Assembly: GCF_002844235.1 (NCBI RefSeq) | Contig: NZ_PGTS01000001.1 | Coordinates: forward strand, 620,001-684,000 | Direction: 5' to 3' | DNA from: Thalassospira povalilytica | GTDB lineage: Bacteria > Pseudomonadota > Alphaproteobacteria > Rhodospirillales > Thalassospiraceae | Length of the DNA stretch: 64,000 nucleotides | Shown: piece by piece, positions 9,257 through 18,006 of the stretch | How the letters are laid out: the number at the start of each line of letters is the position of its first letter | Numbering within the stretch: the stretch's first letter is position 1 | Notes under the pieces: model-generated | Told to the model about the DNA's origin: nothing | Seen by the model: the letters and a program-made list of their open reading frames with translations, nothing else | The model's database searches: none | Program-made: the position numbers and the translations under genes

Positions 9257-10582
9257 ATGAAAACGTTATTGAGCGGTGCGTCCCGTGCCGTGCTTGCGAC
9301 TGCATCTTTGACGGCAGCAATTTCTGCATTCGGCACCGCGCAGGCGGGTGAATTTGACGGCGTAACCATCGAGGCAAAGCTTATCGGTGGTCAGCAATAT
9401 GAAGCACTTTATGCCCGCATTCCCGAATGGGAAGCCGCCACCGGTGCCAAGGTAAATATCATCTCGAAAAAGAACCATTTCGAGCTGGACAAGGAATTCA
9501 AATCCGACATCGCAGCCGGAACCACCGACTGGTGCGTCGGATCGAACCATTCGTCTTTTGCATCCCAGTACCCGACCCTTTATACCGACCTGACCGGTCT
9601 GGTGGACAAGGGTGTGGTGGCCGAATTCGTGCAGGCCAATATCAAGGCCGCGACCTTTGACGGCAAACTTGTGATGTTGCCGCGTGCACAGTTCGATGTG
9701 TCGGCACTTTATTATCAAAAAGACCTGTATGACGATGCCGAAAAGGCCAAGGCATTCGAAGCCAAGTTCGGTTATCCGCTTGCCGTGCCGGAAACCTGGG
9801 AACAGGTAAAGGATCAGGCGACCTTCTTTGCCGATCCGCCGAACTTCTATGGCACCCAGTATGCTGGCAAGGATGAGGCAATTGTCGGTCGCTACTATGA
9901 AATGGTCGTTGCCGAAGGCGGCAAACTGTTTAATGACGATTTCTCGCCGGCTTTTGATTCCGAAGAAGGCAAGCGCGCCCTTCAGTGGTTTGTCGATCTT
10001 TATAATGCCAAAGCCGTTCCGGCCGGCACGACCAACTATCTCTGGGATGACCTTGGCAACGGCTTTGCGTCGGGCACCATTGCGCTGAACCTGGATTGGC
10101 CGGGCTGGGCTGGTTTCTTTAACGATCCGTCATCTTCGAAAGTGGCTGGCAATGTCGGTGTCGCACCGGCCCCCAAAGGATCGGCAGGTGTGCGCACCGG
10201 TTGGTCGGGCTTCCACGGTTTTTCTGTGACCGAAGATTGCGCGAACAAGGAAGCCGCGGCGTCGCTGGTCGAATTCCTGACCAACGAAGACAGCCAGAAA
10301 CTTGAAAGTGCGGCCGGACCGCTTCCGACCCGCACCGCAGTTTGGGATTACATTTCCGAACAGGCCAAAGACGATCCGTATCGTCGTGAAGTGCTGGCGG
10401 CATTCAAGGAAACTGCGGCAACTGCTTTTGCTGTCCCGCCGACCCCGCTTTGGATCGAAGCAACCAACCTGATCTATCCTGAACTTCAGGCCGCCATTCT
10501 TGGTGATAAATCGGTTGATGATGCGCTTGCGGATGCGTCCGAGGCCGTTGACGATCTGATGCAGGAAGAAGGCGTCTACTAA
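9257..10582 (+). CDS. Sugar ABC transporter substrate-binding protein (family 1)
   Basis: The 441-residue protein has a Sec signal peptide ending near AQAGEFDG and a family 1 extracellular solute-binding fold (IPEWEAATGAKVNII, a late LVEFLTNEDSQKL segment). It is periplasmic and captures a sugar for the two permeases downstream. The start has GGGAGG just upstream. A strong hairpin (10594-10629) follows the gene before the permeases, probably protecting its mRNA. The enzymes downstream suggest L-fucose or another 6-deoxy or aldose sugar, as inference. Confidence 0.95.
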   Translation: MKTLLSGASRAVLATASLTAAISAFGTAQAGEFDGVTIEAKLIGGQQYEALYARIPEWEAATGAKVNIISKKNHFELDKEFKSDIAAGTTDWCVGSNHSSFASQYPTLYTDLTGLVDKGVVAEFVQANIKAATFDGKLVMLPRAQFDVSALYYQKDLYDDAEKAKAFEAKFGYPLAVPETWEQVKDQATFFADPPNFYGTQYAGKDEAIVGRYYEMVVAEGGKLFNDDFSPAFDSEEGKRALQWFVDLYNAKAVPAGTTNYLWDDLGNGFASGTIALNLDWPGWAGFFNDPSSSKVAGNVGVAPAPKGSAGVRTGWSGFHGFSVTEDCANKEAAASLVEFLTNEDSQKLESAAGPLPTRTAVWDYISEQAKDDPYRREVLAAFKETAATAFAVPPTPLWIEATNLIYPELQAAILGDKSVDDALADASEAVDDLMQEEGVY

Positions 10583-10593
10583 GCCAGACTTGC

Positions 10594-10629
10594 GGCGGCG
10601 CAATTCGCAATTTCGGGTGTTGCGCCGCC
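10594..10629 (+). other. Intercistronic hairpin after the binding-protein gene
   Basis: GGCGGCGCAA (10594-10603) pairs perfectly with TTGCGCCGCC (10620-10629) around a 16-base loop. No T run follows, so it is more likely a 3' stability hairpin than a terminator. It would raise binding-protein output over the membrane subunits. Confidence 0.7.
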
Positions 10630-10689
10630 TGACCATCCTCTGACCCAAATGCGCGGGCACAGGTCCGTGCCGATCAATGGGACATCCCG

Positions 10690-11586
10690 ATGAATCGCTT
10701 GAAGCTTCCACCGTGGTTGGTTCTTTTGTTGCCAGCCATCATTATTCTATCGGCCGTCGTGCTGATCCCGCTCGTCCTGTCATTATATTCGAGTTTTACC
10801 TCGTATCGGCTGACCCGGCCTGACAGCATTTTCAACTGGGTGGGCTTTTTCAACTATGAAAAGGCCCTGACGGATGTGAAGTTCTGGGCGGCTTTCGGGC
10901 GAACAGTTCTGTTGCTGACCGTGGCACTCAATCTTGAGATGCTGTTTGGTCTGGGGCTGGCTTTGATGGTGTCCAAGGTGACGCAGGGACAACGTCTTTT
11001 GCGCACCATGATGATGTTCCCGATGATGTTTTCGCCGATCCTGGTCGGCTTTCAGTTCAAATTCATCTTCAATGACAATGTCGGTCTGGTGAATAACGCG
11101 CTTCAGTCGCTTGGCATCACCGATCAGGCGATCCCGTGGCTGGTTGACGGGCAATTGGCGATGTTTTCAATCATCTTTGCCGAGATCTGGACCGCAACCT
11201 CGGTCTTTGGAATTCTTATTCTTGCCGGTCTGTATGCGATCCCGCGTGATCCGCTGGAAGCTGCGAAGGTCGATGGATGCACCGCATGGCAGTCGTTCCG
11301 TTATGTGACCCTGCCGTTCCTGATGCCCTTCATCTATATCGCGATGGCGATCCGGTCCCTGGATGTCGCACGTGCCTATGACATCGTGCAGATCATGACC
11401 AATGGGGGTCCGGCACGTCGTACAGAATTGCTTTGGACCCTGATCGGGCGGACCGGCTATGTCGATGCCCGCATGGGGTACGCCAATGCCATGGGCTATA
11501 TTTCGATCTTTCTGGCGATTTTCTTCACCATCTATTTCTTCAAGAAACTGACGCAGTCGCGCAAAGAACTCGGGATGGGGGCGTAA
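10690..11586 (+). CDS. Sugar ABC transporter permease (MalF-like)
   Basis: The 298-residue integral membrane protein has about six helices and the EAA-loop of binding-protein-dependent permeases in DPLEAAKVDGCTAWQSFRYV, which docks the ATPase. It pairs with the second permease 3 bases downstream. It belongs to the carbohydrate uptake CUT1 group by its partners and layout. Confidence 0.94.
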   Translation: MNRLKLPPWLVLLLPAIIILSAVVLIPLVLSLYSSFTSYRLTRPDSIFNWVGFFNYEKALTDVKFWAAFGRTVLLLTVALNLEMLFGLGLALMVSKVTQGQRLLRTMMMFPMMFSPILVGFQFKFIFNDNVGLVNNALQSLGITDQAIPWLVDGQLAMFSIIFAEIWTATSVFGILILAGLYAIPRDPLEAAKVDGCTAWQSFRYVTLPFLMPFIYIAMAIRSLDVARAYDIVQIMTNGGPARRTELLWTLIGRTGYVDARMGYANAMGYISIFLAIFFTIYFFKKLTQSRKELGMGA

Positions 11587-11589
11587 ATC

Positions 11590-12456
11590 ATGGCGAGTAA
11601 CCTTAATCATCGCATGCGCCGCTATACCCTTAAGGGCCTGCACTTCTTTGGTCTTTTCAGTGCCATGATGGTGCTGTGTGTGCCGGGCCTGTGGATTGTT
11701 CTGAATTCTTTCCGCCCGACGGTCGAAATCATGGCCAAACCGCCGGTCTGGATCCCCAACGAGCTTAACCTTGATCATTACCGCGCCATGTTCAGCGGTA
11801 TCGGCGAGGGCGGGGTGCCGGTTCTGACCTATTTTGCCAACTCGCTGGTTATTTCGGTTACCTCAACCGTGATTGCCATTCTGATCGGGATGGCAGGCGG
11901 CTATGCCTTTGCGCGCTACAAGTTCAATTTCAAGGGCGGCATGTTTGTCGGTCTGATGGTAACGCGGGCTGTTCCCGGTGTGGCGCTTTCGCTGCCGTTA
12001 TTCATCCTGTTTGCGCGGATCGGGATCATCGATACCCATTTTGGTCTGATCCTGGCGTATGTCGCATTGAACATTCCGTTCACGATCTGGCTGATTGACG
12101 GGTTCTTCCGACAGGTACCGCCGGAACTTGCCGAGGCTGCCGAGATCGATGGCTGCACCCGTTGGCAGGCATTCTGGCGTGTCGAGTTCCCGGTCGCCCG
12201 TGCCGGTATTGCATCGGCGGGCATCTTTGCCTTCCTGACATCGTGGAACGAATATGCGCTGGCATCCCAGCTGACCCGTTCGACCACGTCAAAGACCATG
12301 CCGGTCGGGCTTCTCGATTTTACGTCTGAATTTACCCTGAATTGGGGCGGGATGTGTGCGCTTGCGGTGTTGATGATTATCCCCGCGCTGATCCTGACAT
12401 TCCTCGTGCAGAAACATCTCATTGCCGGCCTTACTTTTGGCGGTGTGAAAGGATAA
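11590..12456 (+). CDS. Sugar ABC transporter permease (MalG-like)
   Basis: The 288-residue protein has about six membrane helices and an EAA-loop at PPELAEAAEIDGCTRWQAF. Together with the preceding permease it forms the inner-membrane channel of the sugar importer. The ATPase gene starts 4 bases after its stop, so all four transporter genes are one operon. Confidence 0.94.
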   Translation: MASNLNHRMRRYTLKGLHFFGLFSAMMVLCVPGLWIVLNSFRPTVEIMAKPPVWIPNELNLDHYRAMFSGIGEGGVPVLTYFANSLVISVTSTVIAILIGMAGGYAFARYKFNFKGGMFVGLMVTRAVPGVALSLPLFILFARIGIIDTHFGLILAYVALNIPFTIWLIDGFFRQVPPELAEAAEIDGCTRWQAFWRVEFPVARAGIASAGIFAFLTSWNEYALASQLTRSTTSKTMPVGLLDFTSEFTLNWGGMCALAVLMIIPALILTFLVQKHLIAGLTFGGVKG

Positions 12457-12460
12457 TAAA

Positions 12461-13546
12461 ATGGCTCAGGTCCACCTTCGCGATGTCGTCAAAAAATACG
12501 GCCCGCTTGAAGTTGTTCATTCCATCAATCTTGATATCGCGGATGGCGAATTTGTCGTGCTGGTCGGCCCGTCGGGCTGTGGCAAATCGACGACACTGCG
12601 CATGGTTGCCGGTCTCGAAGGCATTTCCGGCGGTGAAGTGCAAATTGGCGGACGTGTTGTAAACGATCTGCCACCACGTGAACGCAACATCTCGATGGTG
12701 TTTCAGAACTACGCGCTTTATCCGCATATGACGGTGCGTGAAAACCTTGGTTTCTCGCTCAAGATTGCCAAACAGTCACAGGCCGAAATCGACAAGGCCG
12801 TTGACGAAGCCGCCGAAATCCTGTCCCTGACGCCGTTGCTTGATCGTAAGCCGGGCGCATTGTCCGGTGGTCAGCGCCAGCGTGTGGCGATGGGGCGTGC
12901 AATTGTCCGTCACCCGGAAGTCTTCCTGTTTGATGAACCGCTTTCAAACCTTGATGCCAAGCTGCGTACCCAGATGCGTGTCGAAATCAAAAAGCTTCAT
13001 CAGAAACTGAAATCCACCATCATCTATGTCACCCACGATCAGGTCGAAGCCATGACGCTGGCCGACCGGATTGTGATCATGCGCGATGGCCATATCGAAC
13101 AGGTCGGCACGCCCCTTGATGTGTTTGAAAACCCGGTAAACACCTTTGTCGGGACTTTTATTGGCTCCCCGCCGATGAACCTTCTCGATGGTGTGGTGAA
13201 AGGCAATGAACTCGAATTTGCCGACGGCACCCGTCTGCCGGTTCCACCCGGCTATGCAATACAGGACGGTCAGGCTGTGACCTTTGGTGTGCGGGCCGAC
13301 AATATCATGCCGGTTGGTCATGCCCTGCCACGTGGTGAACATATGGCGGAGGTCGAAATGGCGGTTGATCTGACAGAGCCGCTTGGTACCGAGACCCTTC
13401 TGTTTGCGACCCTTGCCGGAACCGAAGTCCAGGCCAAGATGCTAAATCCGCGTCCGGTCCAAAGTGGCGAGCGCATGACGTTCCAGATCATGCTCGACAA
13501 ATGCCATCTGTTTGATGCCGAAACCGGCGCAAGCCTTCGTAAGTGA
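12461..13546 (+). CDS. Sugar ABC transporter ATP-binding protein (UgpC/MsmK type)
   Basis: The 361-residue ATPase has Walker A GPSGCGKST, the signature LSGGQRQRVAMGRA, Walker B FLFDEPLSNLD and the switch His in THDQVEAM. A C-terminal TOBE-like regulatory domain (about residues 240-360) is typical of UgpC/MalK-type subunits. It powers the permease pair upstream. Such ATPases are sometimes shared between importers. Start follows AAAGGA by seven bases. Confidence 0.95.
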   Translation: MAQVHLRDVVKKYGPLEVVHSINLDIADGEFVVLVGPSGCGKSTTLRMVAGLEGISGGEVQIGGRVVNDLPPRERNISMVFQNYALYPHMTVRENLGFSLKIAKQSQAEIDKAVDEAAEILSLTPLLDRKPGALSGGQRQRVAMGRAIVRHPEVFLFDEPLSNLDAKLRTQMRVEIKKLHQKLKSTIIYVTHDQVEAMTLADRIVIMRDGHIEQVGTPLDVFENPVNTFVGTFIGSPPMNLLDGVVKGNELEFADGTRLPVPPGYAIQDGQAVTFGVRADNIMPVGHALPRGEHMAEVEMAVDLTEPLGTETLLFATLAGTEVQAKMLNPRPVQSGERMTFQIMLDKCHLFDAETGASLRK

Positions 13547-13555
13547 GGTTGATCA

Positions 13556-14674
13556 ATGGCGCGCATTACATCTGCAAATGCCTTTATGGTCGATCTTGAA
13601 CCCAAGGTCGTGCGCACGGATGCGATTCAGTCATTCAATTCACAGGAAACGATCTTTGTTGTTTTGCGTGATGCGGATGGCGCCAAGGGCATGGGATACA
13701 GCTACACCATCGGTGATGGCGGGCCAGCGATCCTGTCGCTGTTGAAAGAAACGCTGTTGCCGCGCCTGATGGGACAGGATGCCGATCGGGTCGAAGCCAT
13801 CTGGCGGGATCTGTTGTTCTGTTCGCATGCCACGGCGGTCGGACCGATCATGTCGCTTGCGCTCGCGGCAATTGACACGGCCCTTTGGGACATGCGCGGC
13901 GTTAAAACCGGCTTGCCGCTTCATATTCTGGCGGGCGGGGCAAAATCATCGGTGCCGATGTATACGACCGAAGGCGGGTGGCTTCATCTGTCACCCGATG
14001 CACTGGTCGAAGATGCCATTGCCTCAAAAGAAGCCGGTTTTCTTGGCTCCAAGGTAAAGATCGGCAAGCCGACCGTGGCACAGGATTGCGAGCGTCTGGA
14101 GGCGGTCCGCAACGCACTTGGTGATGATTATGAAATCATGACCGATGCCAACCAGTCGATGACATCAGGTGAGGCCAAGCGTCGCCTGCCGATGCTTGAA
14201 CGCCTTAACATCGCATGGTTTGAAGAACCGCTTCCGGCTGATGATATTGCGGGCCATGCCCGGTTGCAGTCCCAGTCACGCGTGCCGGTCGCTGTCGGTG
14301 AAAGCATGTATAGCCCCGGTCAGTTTGCCGATTACATCGCACAGGATGCCTGTGAGATTGTGCAGGCCGATGTGGCCCGGATTGGCGGGATTACGCCATG
14401 GCTTAAGGTCGCGCATCTGGCCGAAGCCCATAACATCGCGATCTGCCCGCATTTCCTTATGGAACTGCATGTAAGTCTTGTATGCGCGGTGCCCAATGCG
14501 CCCTGGCTTGAATACATCCCCCAGCTTGAAGACATCGCAGCCCCGATGGCACGCGAAGGCGGTAATGCCCTTGCACCGATGACGCCGGGCCTCGGGATCG
14601 AATGGGATCACGACAAACTTGCCGCACTAACGGTCGCAGGAAGCGCATTCGAAATTACGGAGGCACATCAATGA
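13556..14674 (+). CDS. Enolase-superfamily sugar acid dehydratase (mandelate racemase group)
   Basis: The 372-residue protein carries the catalytic set of the mandelate racemase subgroup: KVK base motif (SKVKIG), metal ligands in MTDANQ, WFEEPL and VGES, and a His base in CPHFLMELH. These enzymes dehydrate aldonic acids to 2-keto-3-deoxy acids. It is shorter than typical L-fuconate dehydratases (about 430-440 residues from memory), so the substrate may be another aldonate such as a galactonate or arabinonate isomer. It sits between the importer and the mutarotase, with its stop overlapping the next start by 4 bases. A second dehydratase candidate (UxaA pair) lies downstream. Confidence 0.88.
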   Translation: MARITSANAFMVDLEPKVVRTDAIQSFNSQETIFVVLRDADGAKGMGYSYTIGDGGPAILSLLKETLLPRLMGQDADRVEAIWRDLLFCSHATAVGPIMSLALAAIDTALWDMRGVKTGLPLHILAGGAKSSVPMYTTEGGWLHLSPDALVEDAIASKEAGFLGSKVKIGKPTVAQDCERLEAVRNALGDDYEIMTDANQSMTSGEAKRRLPMLERLNIAWFEEPLPADDIAGHARLQSQSRVPVAVGESMYSPGQFADYIAQDACEIVQADVARIGGITPWLKVAHLAEAHNIAICPHFLMELHVSLVCAVPNAPWLEYIPQLEDIAAPMAREGGNALAPMTPGLGIEWDHDKLAALTVAGSAFEITEAHQ

Positions 14675-15000
14675 CCCGTCATGGACAATTGATCGGGATC
14701 GGCGCGGACGCCATTGCCGAATATAAACGGCTTCACGCCGATGTATGGCCCGGCGTGCTTGCCAAGATAACTGATTGCAATATCCGCAATTATTCGATTT
14801 TCCTCAAAGAACCGGAAAACCTGCTGTTTGCCTATTTCGAATATGTCGGCACCGATTTCGAAGCCGACATGGCGAAAATGGCCGCCGACCCGGAAACCCA
14901 GCGGTGGTGGTCTCATTGCATGCCGCTTCAGCGTCCGCTGGACAGTCGGGCCGAAGGCGAATGGTGGGCCGAAATGCCGGAGGTCTTCCACCATGACTGA
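14671..15000 (+). CDS. L-rhamnose/L-fucose mutarotase family protein (RhaM-like)
   Basis: The 109-residue protein matches the RhaM/DUF718 family in length and layout, with the conserved His in EYKRLHADVWP at residue 22, the position of the catalytic His of E. coli RhaM. It interconverts sugar anomers so that the dehydrogenase sees the right form. The start at 14671 is set by an ATGA overlap with the dehydratase gene. Its 3' end overlaps the oxidoreductase gene by 8 bases. A homologous mutarotase gene occurs in the Campylobacter jejuni fucose locus. Confidence 0.9.
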   Translation: MTRHGQLIGIGADAIAEYKRLHADVWPGVLAKITDCNIRNYSIFLKEPENLLFAYFEYVGTDFEADMAKMAADPETQRWWSHCMPLQRPLDSRAEGEWWAEMPEVFHHD

Positions 15001-16048
15001 TCTGCGCCAAACCGTCGAAATGCCAGAAAAGGTCACACCGGTTGTGATTTTCGGATCGGGGTCCATCGTGACCGATGCCCATCTTCCGGCCTATCGCGAT
15101 TTGAAGGTGCCGGTGGCCGGGATTTATGATCCCGATCTCGCCAAGGCACAGAAAGTTGCAGGTGCGTGGGGCACAATTGCCTTTGAAACGCTTGAACAGG
15201 CTGCAAGTCAGGCTGGTGTCGTCTTTGATCTTGCCGTGCCGCCCGCAGCCATTCCGGAATTGCTCGAAGCACTGCCCGATGGTGCGATTGCCGTAATTCA
15301 GAAGCCGCTTGGTTCCGATCTGGGTGAAGCGAACCGCATCATCTCGGTCCTGCGTCGCAAAAACATCAAGGCCGCTGTCAATTTCCAGCTTCGTTTTGCG
15401 CCGAATTCACTGGCGATCAAGGATGCCATCGCCAAGGGCCTGCTTGGCGATATCGTTGATTTCGATGCGTGGCTGGCCCTTGACACGCCGTGGCATCTTT
15501 GGGCGTTTCTTGCCGATTTACCGCGTGTCGAGATCCTGTTGCATTCGATCCATTATCTGGATTTCGTCCGCGACTTGCTGGGTAATCCGGCGGGCGTCCA
15601 TGCGCGCACCATTGGCCACCCGTCATCAACGGTTTCCAATACCCGAAGCGCGATCATGCTTGATTACGGCCGTGACGTTCGCTGCAACCTGTCGATCAAT
15701 CACAATCATGCCTTTGGGCGCAAATTTCAGGCCTGCGAATTCCGGATCTGCGGCACCAAGGGGGCGGCCTATATGAAAATGGGCGTCAACCTTGATTACC
15801 CGAAAGGCGAGCCCGACGAGCTGTGGCTGAACACCGATGGGGAATGGCGCCAGATTGATCTGGTCGGCAACTGGTTCATCGAAGCCTTCCACGGGCGTTT
15901 TGCCCAGGTACAGCGTTTTGCGGCCGGGATGGATGATGCGCTTGAAGGTTCGGCCGAGGACGCATGGCATACCATGGCATTGGTCGAGGCCGCTTATGAA
16001 AGTTCGGCCCTTCCGATGCATCCGATCAAGGAGGCACCCGATGCTTGA
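14993..16048 (+). CDS. Gfo/Idh/MocA-family sugar dehydrogenase
   Basis: The 351-residue protein has an N-terminal Rossmann fold (VVIFGSGSIVTDAHLPAY) and a Gfo/Idh C-terminal domain. The usual EKP cofactor/active-site motif appears as QKP (VIQKPLG), a conservative change. It is a candidate for the first oxidation step, sugar to aldonolactone, feeding the COG3618 lactonase. The start at 14993 overlaps the mutarotase stop by 8 bases; longer upstream starts would run inside the mutarotase gene. The SDR downstream is an alternative for the same step. Confidence 0.88.
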   Translation: MTDLRQTVEMPEKVTPVVIFGSGSIVTDAHLPAYRDLKVPVAGIYDPDLAKAQKVAGAWGTIAFETLEQAASQAGVVFDLAVPPAAIPELLEALPDGAIAVIQKPLGSDLGEANRIISVLRRKNIKAAVNFQLRFAPNSLAIKDAIAKGLLGDIVDFDAWLALDTPWHLWAFLADLPRVEILLHSIHYLDFVRDLLGNPAGVHARTIGHPSSTVSNTRSAIMLDYGRDVRCNLSINHNHAFGRKFQACEFRICGTKGAAYMKMGVNLDYPKGEPDELWLNTDGEWRQIDLVGNWFIEAFHGRFAQVQRFAAGMDDALEGSAEDAWHTMALVEAAYESSALPMHPIKEAPDA

Positions 16049-16487
16049 GCAAACCAAATATTACGAAGATTACGAAATCGGCGAAGGGCGCGACACGGTT
16101 GGCCGTACGATCACGGAAACGGACTTTGTGGTTCATGCCGGTCATTCCGGGGACTTTTTCCCGCATCATCTTGATGAGGAATTCTGCAAAACCTTGCCGT
16201 TCGGACAACGGATCGCCCATGGCACGATGGTCTTTACCATCGGGGTCGGTCTGACCGCGACGATTATCAATCCTGTGGCATTTTCATATGGTTATGACCG
16301 TATGCGGTTCGTCAAACCGGTCTTTATCGGTGATACGATCAAATCGCGGGTCGAAATCATCGCCAAGGAAGTGATGGAAAAACGCCCGGGTTACGGACGG
16401 GTGACCGAACGTTTGACCGTCACCAAGCAGAATGGCGAAACCGCCCTTGTGGCTGATCACATCTATATGGTGGAGATGAAGCCATGA
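16041..16487 (+). CDS. MaoC-family hotdog hydratase/dehydratase
   Basis: The 148-residue single-hotdog protein has the MaoC active-site pattern, with Asp and His in GDFFPHHLDEEF followed by RIAHGTM. Known relatives hydrate enoyl-CoA thioesters. Its place in the middle of a sugar-acid cluster, with an 8-base overlap upstream and a 4-base overlap downstream, is unusual because no acyl-CoA step belongs to the L-fucose route. It may act on a non-CoA unsaturated acid or on a sugar-derived thioester; this is open. Confidence 0.87.
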   Translation: MLEQTKYYEDYEIGEGRDTVGRTITETDFVVHAGHSGDFFPHHLDEEFCKTLPFGQRIAHGTMVFTIGVGLTATIINPVAFSYGYDRMRFVKPVFIGDTIKSRVEIIAKEVMEKRPGYGRVTERLTVTKQNGETALVADHIYMVEMKP

Positions 16488-16798
16488 CCGCACCGTTCCT
16501 GCATCTTCATCCCGATGACAATGTGCTGGTGGCCCGGGCATCTGCCCCGGCCGGAACGGAAGTCAAACTGGCTGACAGCACGGTTACGCTTGCCCATGCC
16601 ATCCCGCTTGCCCACAAGATTGCCTTTCGCGATATCGCGGCGGGTGAACGCATCCTGAAATACGGGATGCCGATCGGTATTGCGACGGCTGATATCGCCG
16701 CAGGCACGCATGTTCACATCCACAATATCCGTTCTGCCTATACCCCGACCCATGCGCTTCAGGATGCGGATGGGCAGAGCCCGGAGACGCCGAAATGA
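16484..16798 (+). CDS. uxaA: UxaA-family dehydratase small subunit (SAF domain)
   Basis: The 104-residue protein corresponds to the N-terminal SAF domain of altronate dehydratase UxaA, with conserved HKIAFRDIAAGERI and YGMPIG segments. It overlaps both neighbours by 4 bases and is directly followed by the catalytic large domain as a separate gene. Split UxaA proteins occur in the Campylobacter jejuni fucose locus (Cj0482/Cj0483), where they are the likely fuconate dehydratase. The same role is inferred here. Confidence 0.87.
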   Translation: MTAPFLHLHPDDNVLVARASAPAGTEVKLADSTVTLAHAIPLAHKIAFRDIAAGERILKYGMPIGIATADIAAGTHVHIHNIRSAYTPTHALQDADGQSPETPK

Positions 16799-17997
16799 CA
16801 GAAAAATTCCAAGGCTATTTGCGTTCTGACGGGCGCAAAGGGATCCGCAATACAGTCGTTGTCGCCTATCTGGTTGAATGTGCGCACTTCGTCGCATCGA
16901 AAATCGTTGCCGGTTTTAATGATGAAGACGTGCAACTGATCGGATTTCCCGGATGTTTCCCCAATGAATATGCCGCCCGTGTGATGGGACAGCTTTGCAC
17001 CCATCCCAATGTCGGTGCGGTTCTGTTTGTATCGCTTGGCTGCGAAAGCTTTGACAAGGTGCGCGCAAAGGGAACCGTTGCAAGCACCGGGCGCCCGGTT
17101 GAAACCCTTGTCATCCAGCGATCCGGCGGCACAGCCAAAACAGTTGAAACCGGTCGCGCCTGGGTACGTTCCGCACTTGATGAAGTCGCCAAGGTCGAAC
17201 GTGCCCCGATGGGGGTCGATGAATTGATCATTGGCACGATTTGCGGCGGGTCTGACGGGACGTCTGGCATTTCCGGTAACCCGGCGGCGGGGAAGGCATT
17301 TGATCTTCTGATCGCCGAGGGGGCTGCTTGTATCTTTGAAGAAACCGGCGAACTGATCAGTTGCGAAGACATCATGGCCGAACGTGCCAAAACCCCGGAA
17401 CTGGGCGAAGAACTTCGCGCGGCGGTGCAAAAGGCCGAACGGTATTACGCAACGCTTGGCTATGGCTCGTTCGCGGCCGGCAATGCCGCAGGCGGTCTTT
17501 CCACGATCGAGGAAAAAAGTCTGGGTGCCTATGTCAAATCCGGGGACAGCCAGATTTCCGGTCTGATCAAACCGGGCGATGTGCCGCCGCGCGGCGGGCT
17601 TTATCTGATGGATGTGGTGCCCGATGGCGAAGTCCGGTTTGGCTTCCCCAACATTTCGGACAATGCCGAAATCGTCGAGATGATCGCAAGTGGCGCACAT
17701 ATGACCCTGTTTGTCACCGGGCGCGGATCGGTTGTCGGATCGGCCATATCCCCGGTCATCAAGATCTGTGCAAACCCCGATACCTATCGCGCCCTTGAAG
17801 GCGACATGGATGTCAATGCCGGTGACATCATCGAAGGCAAACGATCCATCGCCGAGGTCGGTCAGGAAATCCGCGATCTGGTCGTCAATGTCGCCAAGGG
17901 CGCGCAAACCAAATCCGAGGCCCTTGGGCATCGGGAATTCATTCTGACTTACAAATCATTTGATCCGATCGGGCCGTCGTGCCTGCCAGCGGTCTGA
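16795..17997 (+). CDS. uxaA: UxaA-family dehydratase large subunit
   Basis: The 400-residue protein is the C-terminal catalytic part of the UxaA/GarD family: GYLRSDGRKGIRNTVVVAYLVE at the start, a cysteine-containing GCFPNEYA segment and GTICGGSDGTSG. These enzymes are metal-dependent sugar-acid dehydratases in the cytoplasm. Its ATGA overlap with the SAF-domain gene shows a two-subunit enzyme with coupled translation, not a frameshifted fusion. It probably dehydrates L-fuconate or a related aldonate to the 2-keto-3-deoxy acid. Confidence 0.9.
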   Translation: MTEKFQGYLRSDGRKGIRNTVVVAYLVECAHFVASKIVAGFNDEDVQLIGFPGCFPNEYAARVMGQLCTHPNVGAVLFVSLGCESFDKVRAKGTVASTGRPVETLVIQRSGGTAKTVETGRAWVRSALDEVAKVERAPMGVDELIIGTICGGSDGTSGISGNPAAGKAFDLLIAEGAACIFEETGELISCEDIMAERAKTPELGEELRAAVQKAERYYATLGYGSFAAGNAAGGLSTIEEKSLGAYVKSGDSQISGLIKPGDVPPRGGLYLMDVVPDGEVRFGFPNISDNAEIVEMIASGAHMTLFVTGRGSVVGSAISPVIKICANPDTYRALEGDMDVNAGDIIEGKRSIAEVGQEIRDLVVNVAKGAQTKSEALGHREFILTYKSFDPIGPSCLPAV

Positions 17998-18006
17998 GGA
18001 GGAATT

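Noticed and set aside
16759-17931. A 390-residue minus-strand open frame opposite the UxaA large-subunit gene
   Set aside because: It is antisense to a clear UxaA gene with overlapping neighbours, shows no protein motifs, and has no credible start site.
16484-17997. Frameshifted or broken altronate dehydratase
   Set aside because: The two parts overlap exactly by ATGA, each has complete domain boundaries, and split UxaA pairs are known, so it is a genuine two-gene enzyme.
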